Shown here in pieces: positions 33,632 to 44,739 of a stretch of DNA of 64,000 nt. A program made the position numbers and the translations under genes. The notes beneath the pieces are model-generated. The model ran no database searches and was not told where the DNA came from. It was given only the letters and a program-made list of their open reading frames with translations. Every line of letters starts with the position of its first letter. The first letter of the stretch is position 1. The stretch comes from Allomyces macrogynus ATCC 38327. Taxonomy: Eukaryota > Blastocladiomycota > Blastocladiomycetes > Blastocladiales > Blastocladiaceae. The stretch spans positions 281,217 to 345,216 of the forward strand of contig GG745339.1 in NCBI GenBank assembly GCA_000151295.1, written 5' to 3'.

Positions 33632-36058
33632 TCATGCCATTGGCGGCGGTGGCGGCACACCGCCTTCCATTTCCTCTTCACCTGATGGGCGAACGGGTGG
33701 CTCCGGCTCCGGCTCCGGCTCCGAGATGACTTGGTCGACGCCAGGCGCCTGTGGCTGTTCGGCGTCGGCCTCTTTCACTGGTTCCGGGCCCGCACCCTCC
33801 TGCGCTTCCTTGGCAACCTTCTCCTGGCTCAGTGGCGGCGCGTGCACTTGCAGCCGATACACGCACGTATGTGCCGGATGCCCATGATTCTCGGCAATCG
33901 CAAACGCGACATGCGTGACGGGCCGCGCCGCAACCACCGCACGCGCGGCCTCGCGCACAGGCACCGTCATGTACGCCAGGACCCGTGCCGTTGGATCCGC
34001 CAACTCGTTCTTGGTCCCGCGATCGTCGTAGATGAAATCGGCAATTAAGACGCGGTGCGGGGTCGCGCGGCGCAGGGCGAGGGCGTCGCGCGGGTGCAGC
34101 AGCGGAATCGAATCGAGCGACTCGGGCGCGCGCCGCGGGGACGACGAGGTGGTGTTGGCGTGTCGGTTCATTTCCGCCGGGAGGTCGTACACGGCGTACG
34201 CGCGAATCGTGCGTGGGGCCGACCCGAAATCGACGGTCACGGCGCGCGCAAGGTGCGCAACGGTCACGGCCTCGATGGGCACGGGGCGCGCGAGTTCGAT
34301 GGTCACGGCGCCCGACGCGCCGGACATGGACCAGCACCGGCCGACGACGGCAGTCGGGTCGGCAACGACCGCCGAGGACGACAAGGAGGTGGAGGAAGAA
34401 GATCTCGCAGGAGTGGTGGTGCCGAGAACGACGGGCATGAACGCGGTTTCGGGCGGGTGCGCATAGGTGCGTCCGAGCCGGAGCCACCGGAGAATGCGCG
34501 AGCGCGACGGCCACGAGAGCGTCGGCGTGGTGAGCGGGTGCACGACGCGCGCGCCGGCTGAGAGGAGCGCGTAGTCGGGCATACGAAGGCGCAACGGCGG
34601 CTGAGCCGGTACGGGGACCGGGTGCAGCGTCTCCGCACGGCGCACCGCATCCTGCGCGGCCGCAATCGCCTGCCTCGCCTCGTCGCGCGCGCGTTGCAGC
34701 GCCGCGGCCAATTCGTCAGTCAAGACGGCCGTTTCGCTCTCAACGAGCTTGACGACATGGTCATGCACCCATTGTGCGTCATGCGCATTGGCCGACTGCT
34801 GCAGCTTGAGCAAGTTGGCTCCGGCCTCGGTCGCGCGCGTCTGCGCGGTCGTCAGTTTCGCGACCATGGATTCGTGACTGTCTTGGTACTCGGCCTCGAG
34901 CGCCTGCAGCCGCGACGTGAGCTGCTGCACGTGCGTCTGCAGCTGGTGCAGCAGAGACTCGGTATCGGCGACGCGTTGCGTGACCTGCGTGGCTGGGTCG
35001 CGCCGCGACGCGCCAAAGGGGTTCCATGACGCGCCCGTGGCCGAATCACGTTTCGGCGGGTCGTTCGGTGGTGGGGGCGGGAGATCAACGTCGGGCTTGG
35101 AAACGACAGGCTTCGGCTTATTCGACTCGTCGTCAATGACCATGGACGGCGGTGGTGGGGATGGCGGCGGGACAATCTCGCCCAATGGCGGCACTTTCGC
35201 CGCGGGATCCAGAATCGGTGCGGGTGGAGGACCCGTCGTTTCGTTGTACTCGGACGGAACCGGGAGGCGCGACGCGAGGTGCTGCTGAAGTTGCAGGTAG
35301 GCGGCGAGCGCGAGCAGGACGAGAATACCGAGCAGGAACCGACGATGCTCTGCGCGCAAGAACCAGGCCGTGATTTCCACCGTCGGGCGCACAACTTTGG
35401 CCATGGTCGCGGACCGCGCGGCCGCGGCCATACGGCGCATCGACTGCGCAGCGTGCTGCGCCTTGATCGCGGATCGAGTGCGCAAATTGGCTGACCACGC
35501 AGCAATGGCGATGCGCGGGTCCGATGGCCGTCGGGAGACGCGAGGGTCTTCGTTGTGCTCGTTCTCGTCCTCGCCCTCCATGTCCTCGTCATGCTCCTCG
35601 TCCTCATCGTGCTCTTCGTCGTCAAACTCGTCGTACTGGTGATCGTGCTGGTCGCGGTCGTCGTCGCGCCCATTCGCGAATTCCTGGCGCTGGTCCCAGC
35701 GATCCGCCGTCTCGTCCTCGTCGCTCGACGCGTATCCCTCGACACGCTTTGATACGGCAGCGGGCGTGCCGAGAACGTTTCTCCGTGCGAGCCACGAGCG
35801 TGCTGGCGGGGCAGAAGGTGGCGGCCGCCGCGGCGGAGCAGCACCGCGTACTGGCGGGTCGAGATACTTGGCAACGGCCGCACGACGTCGTGGACTCGCG
35901 CCCGGCTCGCCAGCGGCAGCGGCAAAGACCTGGCGTGTGCGCAGGTTCTTGACGGGCTCAGCGCGCGCCGTTAACGAGTCTCGCGAGTCGGATCGCGGGA
36001 GCATGCTTTTTCGAGCTTGATTTGGTCGGTTCGCGGGGTCACGTACTCGGGTGATCAC
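33632..36058 (-). CDS. SUN-domain (Sad1/UNC-84) inner nuclear membrane protein
   Basis: One uninterrupted reading frame of 808 codons. The N-terminal nucleoplasmic part is Arg/Pro-rich, then strongly acidic (about residues 115-175). A single membrane segment, FLLGILVLLALAAYLQLQQH, follows at about residue 243. A Pro-rich spacer and a coiled coil (QRVADTESLLHQLQTHVQQL onward) lead to the SUN domain: MPDYALLSAGARVVHPLT, CWSMSGASGAVTIELARPVP, VTVAHLARAVTVDFGSAPRT and finally AENHGHPAHTCVYRLQVHAP. SUN proteins bind KASH partners and link the nucleus to the cytoskeleton (LINC complex). The C-terminus continues with an acidic Pro/Glu tail. An in-frame Met at 36004 is an alternative start. The lack of introns in 2.4 kb is unusual for this window. 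Confidence 0.87.
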   Translation of the reverse strand: MITRVRDPANRPNQARKSMLPRSDSRDSLTARAEPVKNLRTRQVFAAAAGEPGASPRRRAAVAKYLDPPVRGAAPPRRPPPSAPPARSWLARRNVLGTPAAVSKRVEGYASSDEDETADRWDQRQEFANGRDDDRDQHDHQYDEFDDEEHDEDEEHDEDMEGEDENEHNEDPRVSRRPSDPRIAIAAWSANLRTRSAIKAQHAAQSMRRMAAAARSATMAKVVRPTVEITAWFLRAEHRRFLLGILVLLALAAYLQLQQHLASRLPVPSEYNETTGPPPAPILDPAAKVPPLGEIVPPPSPPPPSMVIDDESNKPKPVVSKPDVDLPPPPPNDPPKRDSATGASWNPFGASRRDPATQVTQRVADTESLLHQLQTHVQQLTSRLQALEAEYQDSHESMVAKLTTAQTRATEAGANLLKLQQSANAHDAQWVHDHVVKLVESETAVLTDELAAALQRARDEARQAIAAAQDAVRRAETLHPVPVPAQPPLRLRMPDYALLSAGARVVHPLTTPTLSWPSRSRILRWLRLGRTYAHPPETAFMPVVLGTTTPARSSSSTSLSSSAVVADPTAVVGRCWSMSGASGAVTIELARPVPIEAVTVAHLARAVTVDFGSAPRTIRAYAVYDLPAEMNRHANTTSSSPRRAPESLDSIPLLHPRDALALRRATPHRVLIADFIYDDRGTKNELADPTARVLAYMTVPVREAARAVVAARPVTHVAFAIAENHGHPAHTCVYRLQVHAPPLSQEKVAKEAQEGAGPEPVKEADAEQPQAPGVDQVISEPEPEPEPPVRPSGEEEMEGGVPPPPPMA

Positions 36059-36401
36059 AGTTAATGCGGGTGATGGCTGGGTTGCGAGATCAGCGGGCGC
36101 GACGCGTTGTGGCGCGAGCAGGTCTGGTGCACTGATTGCCGGCGATGCCGGCTACGTCTTGCAACACTTTGTGCCCGGTGAGGACGGGGACAGCTGGCAG
36201 GACGACGGTCAAGATGGTGGTGGATGGCGAGACGAGCGATCAGCAATAGGTCGCCTCGCTCTAATGCACGTCACGTGGTGCGCTGGGATTGGCAGGCACG
36301 GTCGTCCACCGCCATCGCGGCCGAATTCGATCCTTTCACCATCATTGCGGTGGTACTTAAACCCGAGTCGGCACTTGTCTCGATCGGTCGCACCCGCCGC
36401 C
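36059..36401. other. Divergent promoter region
   Basis: Spacer between the SUN gene (minus) and the queuosine-salvage gene (plus). Nothing else seen. Confidence 0.4.
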
Positions 36402-37688
36402 ATGGCCCCGTCGTTGTCAAGCACCCGTGCGCCACCTCGAGCCCGCGCGCCAGCACCAGCCCTGGCAACCGCCTCCCCGTCTTCATCAAGTCGAAAAACC
36501 CCAGCCCTGCCGCTACCATCGCAGCGCGTGCTCGATTCGTGCTGCGCCGTCGTCGAGCATGCCGGCCACGTCCGCGTGGGCGATGCGGCCGCCATTGAAC
36601 GTGCCGCGCACACGATTCTCGACGGTCTGGTCGCTGGCCGGTACTCGACGGCCAGCTGGCGCGCACACCCGCTGCACCCGCAAGTCGCCGACCGCCATGC
36701 CGCCGAGTTCATTTTCCTGCTCGACTTGATGAATTTCTCGTTCTGGAGCGACTCGGACACGCTCTACACGGTCACCTATCGCGGCGTCGCCTACACGGGC
36801 TATTGGAGTCTGGTCGCAGCCATCAACCGTGCGCGCGACGAGGGGATCGTGCTCACGTCGGCCTACCGCATGGCGACCATGTCGCGCGAGACGCTACGGC
36901 ACGTTTTTCGCAGCGACTCGGAGACGCCCATCTCGCTACCCGAGGAGCGGCTCGAGGCGATTCGGCATGCGGGCCAGGTGTTGCTGAGGGTCCGTACGAG
37001 CGTCGATTCGGGTGGAGAAGGGAGCAGGTACTGATTGCTCTTGATATATGTTAATTTTCAGCGATTCGGTGGGTCCTTCGTGAACCTCATCAAGGAGGCG
37101 CGCGGCTCCTGCCAGGCCCTGATCGAACTCGTGTTGCAGCACTTCCCAACCTTTGATGACCGCTCCACGTACATGGGCAAGACGGGTGCGTCGATGTTTT
37201 GGTTTTGATTCAGTTCGAGTCGGCCCGTTCCACTATCTGACACCTGTCCTCCACACCCTGAAACAGTCTACCTCTACAAGCGCGTCCAAATTCTCGTCGC
37301 CGACTTGTGGGCGTGTTTTGAAGGCCGCGGTCTTGGCGCCTTCCACGACATTGACCTCGTCACCATGTTTGCCGACTACCGCGTCCCGCAGGGGCTCGTG
37401 CACCTCGGCCTGCTCGAGTACTCGCCCGCACTGCTCGCCGAGCTCTGCGCCGGCGACATGATCCCACCAGGGTCCGCAACCGAAGTCGAGATTCGCGCGG
37501 CCAGTATTTGGGCGGTCGAGCTCGTGGCCCGCCGCATCAAGGAGTTGCTGCGCGAGCAAACCGACCTGCGGGAGGTGCCCATGGTCAACGCCATCTTGAT
37601 CGACTTTTACGTATGGGACTATGCCAAGGCGCACCCGGACGAGCTGGCCAAGATCCCGATTCATCGCACGCGCACGATTTTCTACTAG
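36402..37688 (+). CDS. Queuosine-salvage enzyme (DUF2419, Qng1 family)
   Basis: This family hydrolyses queuosine 5'-phosphate to release queuine, which is then inserted into tRNA. Three exons (36402-36989, 37062-37185, 37267-37688) sum to 1134 nt, 377 aa. After a low-complexity start come VLDSCCAVVEHAGHVRVGD, AEFIFLLDLMNFSFWSDSD (the family signature), YTGYWSLVAAINRARDEGI and RHVFRSDSETPISLPEERL. Exon 2 reads RFGGSFVNLIKEARGSCQAL and exon 3 has YLYKRVQILVADLWACFEGR, FHDIDLVTMFADYRVPQGL and a C-terminus DFYVWDYAKAHPDEL. Introns are 72 and 81 nt, with GTCCGT and GTGCGT donors. Nothing is missing. Confidence 0.92.
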
Positions 37689-38346
37689 GCGGCCTTTGGC
37701 GAGTCTGTCCAACGATAGCGAGTGTTCTTGATCAGGTCGAGGGCAAACCATTTTTGTCATGCCTCATTGTTTTGATTTGTAACCATTCATTCGAACGAAG
37801 CACCTCCTTTCCCACTTTTTCCCCGTCAGCCGGATTGTTTGTACTTGCGAGCTGGCCGAAGGCAACTTCAAGCTCAAATCGAGCTCGGTCAAGTTGGGCG
37901 TTGTGACGCGGTCACGTTGCGCTAAATCACGAATTATCACTTCAGCTCACGTCGAGCTTGCGCTCGTCGGCCGGCGGCGGCGCCGCAACCAGCCCTGACC
38001 ATCCACCATGACTGGCCCCGCCCTCTCTCCTTGCATCAGAGACGGAATCATCTGTTCCCGCCGACTTTTCGCTCCGTTGCACACTTCGCCGTTCCCACTC
38101 TGTCAGGGCCGACTTGCCCGCCACGTCTACCGCCGCCAAACCACGTCCACTCGATCAACCCCATACTCCTCGCCCTCATTCGGCACGCGCGCGTCGCTTC
38201 CACCACACCGCCCACCGTCTCCGCCGCTGTACTCAGCCGAGCGGAGGCAACCGACACGCACCTGGATGACCCGGCTATCGACGAGCGCTGTCTCGCCCGA
38301 CGCTTGCGCGCGCTAAGCCGCCACCAATCACTTGGTATCTGTCACC
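37689..38346. other. Spacer upstream of CFAP96
   Basis: About 660 bases with the 3' flank of the queuosine gene and the promoter of CFAP96. No clear gene. I looked for an RFX X-box (GTTGCC...GGYAAC) and saw no good match. Confidence 0.4.
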
Positions 38347-39617
38347 ATGGGCAAGAAGAAAGTGCCCGCTCTCGAAGGTGCCGGCGGCGAGGACGGCCGC
38401 CGCCCGACGATTGAGCGCATCGGCCTCTTTACCGAGAGCTACCTCAAATTTTCACCAACGACGGTGCCCAAACGACGTACGTTGGAGCGCGCCCGATTGC
38501 GTCGTGCATGGTGGCGGTGGGACTGGGCACTCACGCCGACCTTCCGGGACGCGACTATCTAGCGCAAGAGGCCGGTAAGCAGTTCACGACGTCGCCCGCC
38601 AAGGAGGACATCTACTTTTCGCAAAAGTACACTCGCGCGTTCGAGGTGCGCTTCCATTCGCCTGCATGGTCCCTCTCGACGCTATCATCTCAATTGCGCG
38701 CGCTGTTGTAATAAATAGGGCGAGGCCTACTCGGACATGGTCCTCGTGCGGCGCGCGTACCGGCGCGAGCAGTCTCAGAAAAACCTGGTCCCTGCCGGGT
38801 TCCGTCCATCGAACGTGACACCCCGTGCGTCCGGCAAGGGTTCCATCTACGGCACGCTCACGCACCAGTATCCGCTCAAGGACGCCAAGGAGCCGCTGGC
38901 CCCACGCTCTCCACCGGAAAAGGCCCCACCCGAGTCGCGGCGCAACTTCTACACGTCGCCGCCCAAGGTCGGCGGGTATGGGTACCTCGAAGGCACGATT
39001 GGCAAGGCGCCAGGGTACATGCCGTCGCCCTACGACCTCGAGCAGAAGTTGAATTCCGAGGCGCGGGAAATGTCGAAGAAGAAGTGTGTCGATGCCAAGC
39101 CGTTTATTGGGTCGTCGCACGAAAAGCCGTACTTTGACAATAACCCGTTCACGGGCGCGTGTACGTTTCCTTTCCCTTCCTTGCACAACTGCACGCCGTG
39201 GATCACGACCCTGACGCGCCCCTTCTCCACCCAATACTAGCCCCCTTCACGATCGGCGCGCGGAACTCGTCCAAGGCGCCCGCAACTCCATGGAAACCGC
39301 CGTCGCAGTCGCAGCCCTACTTGAACGCGTTCCCCGAGTACCAAGCCCCATACCCGCACCCACCGAAAGCCGAGATCGAGGCACAGGTTCGAGAGCAAGT
39401 CGAGGCCGACAAGGCGGCACGGTCGGCTGCGGGCCCGCTCTTCAAGCCCGTAGGCACGTCGTGCCACTCGCACCCGATGACGTCGCTCGTCGAACTCGGC
39501 GTCCCACGCGCCCCGTCGACGCGGCTGCGCGCCATGATGCAGGCGCTGAAGCCGATTCCGCAAGAGGGGGCCAACTCGGCGCCGCGCGAGATTTCGCATG
39601 CGTTTCCGACATACTGA
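38347..39617 (+). CDS. CFAP96: Cilia- and flagella-associated protein 96 (CFAP96/C4orf47)
   Basis: Four exons (38347-38476, 38563-38645, 38719-39160, 39241-39617) sum to 1032 nt, 343 aa. The protein starts MGKKKVPALEG and soon shows IERIGLFTESYLKF, matching the animal N-terminus (ERIGLFSE). Later landmarks in the same order as the animal protein are FSQKYTRAFEGEAYSDMVLV, RREQSQKNLVPAGFRPS, GKGSIYGTLTHQ, RRNFYTSPPKVGGYGYLEGT, SHEKPYFDNNPFTGA and the C-terminal MTSLVELGVPRAPSTRLRAM, then SHAFPTY. The family is found in ciliated organisms and is associated with centrosomes and axonemes. Its presence implies flagellated zoospores. Introns are 73-86 nt, with GTACGT, GTGCGC and GTACGT donors. Confidence 0.9.
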
Positions 39618-39741
39618 GGTGGTGGAGGGGACTTGCGGTGGGAAGAAAGGGTGGGAGGGATGGGAGGGTCTTTTGTAGTTTGCGCGGCGTGTGTGAATTC
39701 GATTGTATTTATTCCCCCGTGATCTGCCTTCGTCGTCGCGT

Positions 39742-40254
39742 CTAATTACGAAGTGCTCGAGTTATCGTACCCAGTCCTGCCGCTCCCAAATCGGTTCTCA
39801 ACGACGACCACGTCCGCACCGTATCCGTCTCGCGCATCACCGCCGCGCACTCCACTAGCGCGGCCGACGCGAGCACCGCCAAATCAATCGCTTCCTTCTT
39901 GGCCCCACTCCCGCCACGCGCCATCGACCCGTCCGCGGCCGCCAACAACGACCCGGACCGCGCGAGCGACCCGTCGCTCCAGGACGCCGACCCGAAATCC
40001 ATACTGTCGTCAAACAATGGGTCGCGGCTCGCGTCCACGTCGTTCTCGTCGGGTTCCCCGAGCACGTCGAGCTCTTGCCGGCCGACATTGATCACTAGTG
40101 AGCTCACTGATGAGAACATGTCACTGCCCGATGACCGGCCAAAGGAGCTGAGGTTGGTCGATGATTGTGAGCGGAGTGTGGAGGTCGACGCCGCCGACTC
40201 GACTTGGTCGAGCTGGTCCAGCTGGGCAAGTGCTGCGCCGTCCTCCGCGGGCAC
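39742..40254 (-). CDS. Uncertain reading frame, Ser/Ala-rich; both strands open
   Basis: The minus strand has an open frame ending at TAA (39742) whose last part looks like a real helix (KKEAIDLAVLASAALVECAA, VMRETDTVRTWSSLRTDLGA). The plus strand over the same bases is also open from about 39745 to 40200 (VRTVSVSRITAAHSTSAADA and onward), and could be the N-terminal part of the WD40 gene that follows. The two frames share the same third codon position, so base composition cannot separate them. The minus frame has no ATG at its far end; an internal Met (MFSSVSS, about 40123) would be the likely start. I report it with low confidence. Confidence 0.3.
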   Translation of the reverse strand: MPAEDGAALAQLDQLDQVESAASTSTLRSQSSTNLSSFGRSSGSDMFSSVSSLVINVGRQELDVLGEPDENDVDASRDPLFDDSMDFGSASWSDGSLARSGSLLAAADGSMARGGSGAKKEAIDLAVLASAALVECAAVMRETDTVRTWSSLRTDLGAAGLGTITRALRN

Positions 40255-40820
40255 CAGAGTGAAGTGTTTTGCGTGGCGCTCGCGTCGGATCTGGTCGTGA
40301 GCGGGTACACACTTTTCTTTGGCGTGCCTTTTGGCTCACCTATTTTTGCGTCTTATTTCCGCAGGTCAGGCGACTGCCGCATCAAGGTGTGGTCGCTCAA
40401 GACCAAGACGCTGCTGCGCCACACGGCCGCGGTCATTGCCTTGCGAGTGGACAACAACAAGGTACGGAACTGGTGGACAACGTTGCTGCACTCGTGTCGG
40501 CCCCTTTGCTCACGCATACCCGCTTCCCGGCTTTGTAGATTAATTTCGGCAGCGCCGACAAGACGATCAAGGTGTGGGACCTGCGCAAGCCCGCGAAGGC
40601 GCTCTCCTCGCTCTCTAACCAGCACACGAGCGGCCTGCTCGCGCTGCGGTTCAACGACAAGCAATTGTTCACGAGCGACATGGCCAGTACCAATGTCGTG
40701 TACGATATCGAAAACGAAGACGATAACACAAGACACAGACGCGGCGCGCGCGTCGCCGTCGCCATCGAGCTCGACCGGCTCGATGCACTTCGGCACATAC
40801 TGATTTGTCACAGGGGATGA
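40204..40820 (+). CDS. WD40-repeat protein (partial model)
   Basis: Three WD40 blades are clear: LGKCCAVLRGHQSEVFCVAL...LVVSG, joined over an intron (about 40298-40365) to SGDCRIKVWSLKTKTLLRHT; then IALRVDNNK, an intron (about 40461-40538), and INFGSADKTIKVWDLRKPAK; then HTSGLLALRFNDKQLFTSDM. The 5' end is unresolved: no ATG lies just upstream in frame, so an upstream exon or a frame break must join it, possibly from the open plus-strand region 39745-40200. The 3' end is also unclear, with stops at 40803 or 40820 in two frames. F-box/WD or general scaffold roles are possible. Confidence 0.55.
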
Positions 40821-40996
40821 TGTGGGTTCCCGATTTCTCACTTTCGTTCCCCGCCAAAGCACCACCATGCCCTCCCCAATGTAAATACTGTTTCGTAGCT
40901 CGATCAATTGATACCATTTCATTACTTATCCCCAAAGAACGCTGTACAAAGAAGCGTTTACGATCAAGTCCCCCCTGTTCCCGCCGAGTCGTCTCG

Positions 40997-43900
40997 TCAC
41001 ACAGCCATCTGCTGCGCCTGGCTCTCCAAATTCCGCACCTCCTCGACCAACGAGCTGACGCGCACGACCACGCCCTGCTCAAAGCTGGCAAAGTCAGCGA
41101 CCAGCGCCTCCAGTTCCTGCCGTGCCACATCAATCTCCTTTAACGCCCCGTGCTTTTCGGCAACCTGCGTCGCCAAATCGCGGTGTAAATCCAACAAAGC
41201 TGTCGTCTCAGCGACCAGACTCTCGCGCTTGGCCTCGAGCGCGTCCACATGCGCCTTGATCTGCGCCATGTCCGCGCCCGACGACGACTCGCCAGATGCC
41301 GTCAGCCACGACCCGACCGACGCGGCCGACGCGTTCGACTCGAGCATCGGCGATCTGACGCGTTCCATCGTCGGCGTCGGCAGTGCCGTTGCCGACACGA
41401 CGACCGCCGCCGTCGCATCGAGTTTCCGCACGACCGTATCGAGTTTCTCCTCGAGCGTTTCAATCGCGGCGCGGAACGCGCCACGCCCGAGCCACGCGAG
41501 AGTCTGCTTCGACTCTTCGGCTCCATTGAGCAATTCCGTGATCTTGATCGCGTGCGACCCGTCGTTGCGCTTGAGCGCCTCGGCCGAAGCCACGAGCCGG
41601 TCAAGCCTTTCCTCGATCGACAACAGGATCCGGTGGTCGGCGTCGTGCGTCTTGGTCACTTTCTGGTCCAAATTGCCAAGAAGTTGGCTCAACGTGTTGC
41701 TCACTTTGGTCAGCATCGACGCCATGGCCGATTGGTCAGCGAGCCATTGTTCAGGCAATTGCGCCGTGGGCGGATCCATGGGGCGCGATGCTGCGAGCTG
41801 CGCGCGGTCAGCGGCGGATGTGACGGCGTCGAGGACCGCGCGGACTTGTGATTGCACGCGGTAGAGCTCGTCCTTGAGCGCAGCCTGCGTCGCCGAGTGT
41901 GCGTCCGTGTTGGATTCGACCATGCGCAATGCGAGCGCGTCGAGTTCCTTGCGTAGCTGGTCGTGCACAAGTTGCGCCGCGACGGCCGGGTTCGCGTCGA
42001 GCTTGGCCTCGATGGCCATGGTCGTGTCGTGCAGCGGCTTGGTGAAAGAGAGCACTGAAGTGGGCAGGGATTCGATCGCGACGAGGATAGGAGCGACGGC
42101 CGTTTCCGCCGCCGAGTCGACCCGGTTTTCCAGCTGGAGCAGCTGCTTGTAGTGTGATGCGTCGAGCGTGCGGATCGCGCCCTGGACCGACTGAATCGAC
42201 GTTTCGACTTGCCCCGAGACCGAATCGACGACACGGTCAGCCTGCTCCACGACGCGCGTCGAGAGCTGCGCCATATCGGTTCCGAGATAGGTCACGTCCG
42301 ACTGCACGGCCACGATCTGGTTCTTGGTCCCATTGACGAGCCGCTGCGTCGCATCGAGCACTGTATCCTGGCTCGACAGCTGCGCGGCCAACTTGTCCAC
42401 CTGCGCACGAGTCCGCACGTGCTCGTCGACAACCTTGCCAATCACCATGACGAAATCGTCTTTGTCCACCTTGCTCGCGTGCGCAACCTGCTTTTGCAGC
42501 GTCGCCACGATATCGAGCAACAGCGTCTTGGCGAGTCCAGCGTGCGCCGTTTCCACGGCCTGCGTCACATCGCGGCCGACAGCGCGCGCCGCCGCGTCAG
42601 CGTGCTTGTCGACGAGCGCCTGCATCTGCTGCACTCCCACGCGCACATCGTCCACGATCCTCGTTCCCGTCGTCGCGACCCGGTCCCCAACCCGCACGAC
42701 AGCAGCCTCGACGCGGTCCGCGCTCGCCGCATGCAATGCGGCCTCCTCAGCCTGCAACGCCTCGACCGCGTCCCGGATCTGATCGAGCGTCGCGGCCGTC
42801 CCCGCATGCTGTATCGACTTGGCCGATATGATTTTCGCCGACAGTTCGGCATTCGTCGTGCGCAGTCGCGCGACTTCCCGTTCCGCCTCCTCGAGCCGAC
42901 GCGTCATCGCGTCTACCAACTGATCATGGTGCCGCGCGCGGTGCGAGTCGTCCATGGCAAATGCCTCGACACGGTGCTCCAATTCAGCGACGCGGTCGTG
43001 CAGACTCGCGTTCTCTTCGGCGAGTCGGCGCCGCTCGCGCTCGGCCTCGGTCAGGTGCGACTGCGTCGCTTCGAGTTCCTGGTTCATCCGTGCGAGGCCC
43101 GGCTCGACGATGCGCGGGATCAGGGTGCGCAGGATCGCGCACCAGGCTTCGGTGTCGTCGACGGATTCGGTGGCGAGGACGAGGTCGTGTTTGCGAAAGA
43201 GCAGCTTGAATTCGTACCGGTTGTTGCTGCTGCCTTTTTGGAAGCCGCGTGCCTCGACTTGCACGCATTCTGTCAGGTCGAGCTGTTTGAAGGGCCTGAA
43301 TTCCTGTACGGGTGGAGAGGTCCGTTAACAATGGTCGTCGGCGAGCGCCGGGGAAAGGGAGGGTAGTACGCACCATGTCGTCGCGGTAAAAGAAGAGCGT
43401 GCCGGCCGTCAGCTCTTTGGCCTTAGCGGAAATGTAGCAGCGTTTCCAGGTCTAGTTGCGCACGGAATTGAGCGTCCATTCTTTTTCTGAGAGAACTTTC
43501 ACAATAAACCGCACCATGATCGACGTCTTCCAGAGCACCCATCCGCTCTTGACGGCCTACAACAGCGCGTCATAAACGCCGTCAATCTCCGTGCTTCCGT
43601 TCCCGGTGCCGACACGGACCCGTACCACAGTCAATGACGCGCTCGAATTGCCCATCACGGCCGTACTCCCAGACGGGTTCAACACCTCCTCGCCCAACCC
43701 CACCACGTCGACGGGCAGCTGGTCCTTGGACGTGCCATTGAAAATCGACGAGATTCGACGGCGCGCCGAGAGCGCCGTCCGTGACCGCAACCGGCTCAAG
43801 CTGCTATTCGACGAAAGTTTCCGTGGAGGGAAGCTCGTCGCGACTGGTGCGGGTGTCGGCGAGCCGACATTACTTGCTGAGTCGTTGGGGGAGAGCACAC

Positions 43901-44012
43901 TCGCGTCGACGTCGGGCGACGCGGGGGTCAGGTGCAGCGATTGCGCGAGCCGGTCGTTGACGACGCTGCCGAGGGCGGTGCCGACGGGGACGCGTGCGCG
44001 CACGGCCGACAT
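40997..44012 (-). CDS. PH-domain protein with long coiled coil
   Basis: Four exons (43626-44012, 43515-43556, 43374-43451, 40997-43303) sum to 2814 nt, 937 aa. The N-terminal 130 residues are Ser/Arg-rich (LRSRTALSARRRISSIFNGT). A PH domain is assembled from all four exons: AVKSGWVLWKTSIM, TWKRCYISAKAKELTAGTLF, FYRDD, EFRPFKQLDLTECVQVEARG, YEFKLLFRKHDLVLATESVD and DTEAWCAILRTLI. The rest is about 720 residues of heptad-patterned coiled coil (ELEATQSHLTEAERERRRLA, REVARLRTTNAELSAK, LVAETTALLDLHRDLATQVA), ending NLESQAQQMAV. PH plus coiled coil suggests a membrane-associated scaffold at the cortex or polarity sites; no specific orthologue was recognised. Introns of 58-79 nt, all with GTNCG donors or nearly so. 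Confidence 0.82.
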
Positions 44013-44739
44013 GGTCGGGTGGGTGGGTAGATGGATGGCGCGGTTCGGTGCGCTTCGTTGGGTCGGATTCGCGTTGAGGAGAGAGAGAGAGAGGGAGGTT
44101 GGGTCCGGAAAGGGGAGGATTCCGCTCGCCTGAGGTAGTCACTCGCGGTCTATGGCTGGTGGAGCAACGTGGTGGAGGAAAGAGTTGAGGTAGTCGATTG
44201 GTGCTGACAGGCGATCGTTGCAGCAGCAGCCAAATTGGACGACGAGAGGGCAGGCAAGAGAGAGGGCGCGATCTGCAGCAATTTGTTGACGGCCTCGGGG
44301 TCAAGGGATCGCGTACCCCGGTGCCAACGACGATGGAATGAAATGATAATTGAGGAGGGAGACAGATGGTAATCAAAGCGGCCGAAAGTTCCCTGTGCAC
44401 GTCGTGACAAGCACGCGCACAAGTTTATCTTCTTGGCAGAAATGAGCGATCGTCGTCTCGTTCTGGCAAGATTTCGACACAATCATTACGTGTCGTCGTT
44501 CGACCTGGACAATCCTCGCCCAATCGACTTGACGCCCTCCACACTTGCCGCACTGGATTCCGAAGCTCCCAAAAGTATCAACTGAAACGACTTGCTGCTG
44601 CTCCCACGCCAATTACCTACCACGCTTCCACCCTTCACTACATAACGCAAGGCCCGACCAGAAATCGCGACACCTTGCTCAAGTCGGGCCGAATTTATCG
44701 CCCAATCCTACCTTTTATTGATCGACATCGACAACAACG
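44013..44739. other. Divergent promoter region between PH-domain gene and ARL13
   Basis: About 730 bases, no recognisable gene; a 79-codon minus-strand open frame at 44373-44612 has two CxxC-like cysteines but no family match. Confidence 0.4.

Noticed and set aside
37689..38346. RFX X-box upstream of CFAP96
   Set aside because: No sequence close to the imperfect inverted GTTGCC/GGYAAC pattern was found here or upstream of ARL13.
42209..43366. A 385-codon plus-strand open frame
   Set aside because: Antisense shadow of the coiled-coil part of the PH-domain gene; the sense strand has exact exon arithmetic and a clear PH domain.
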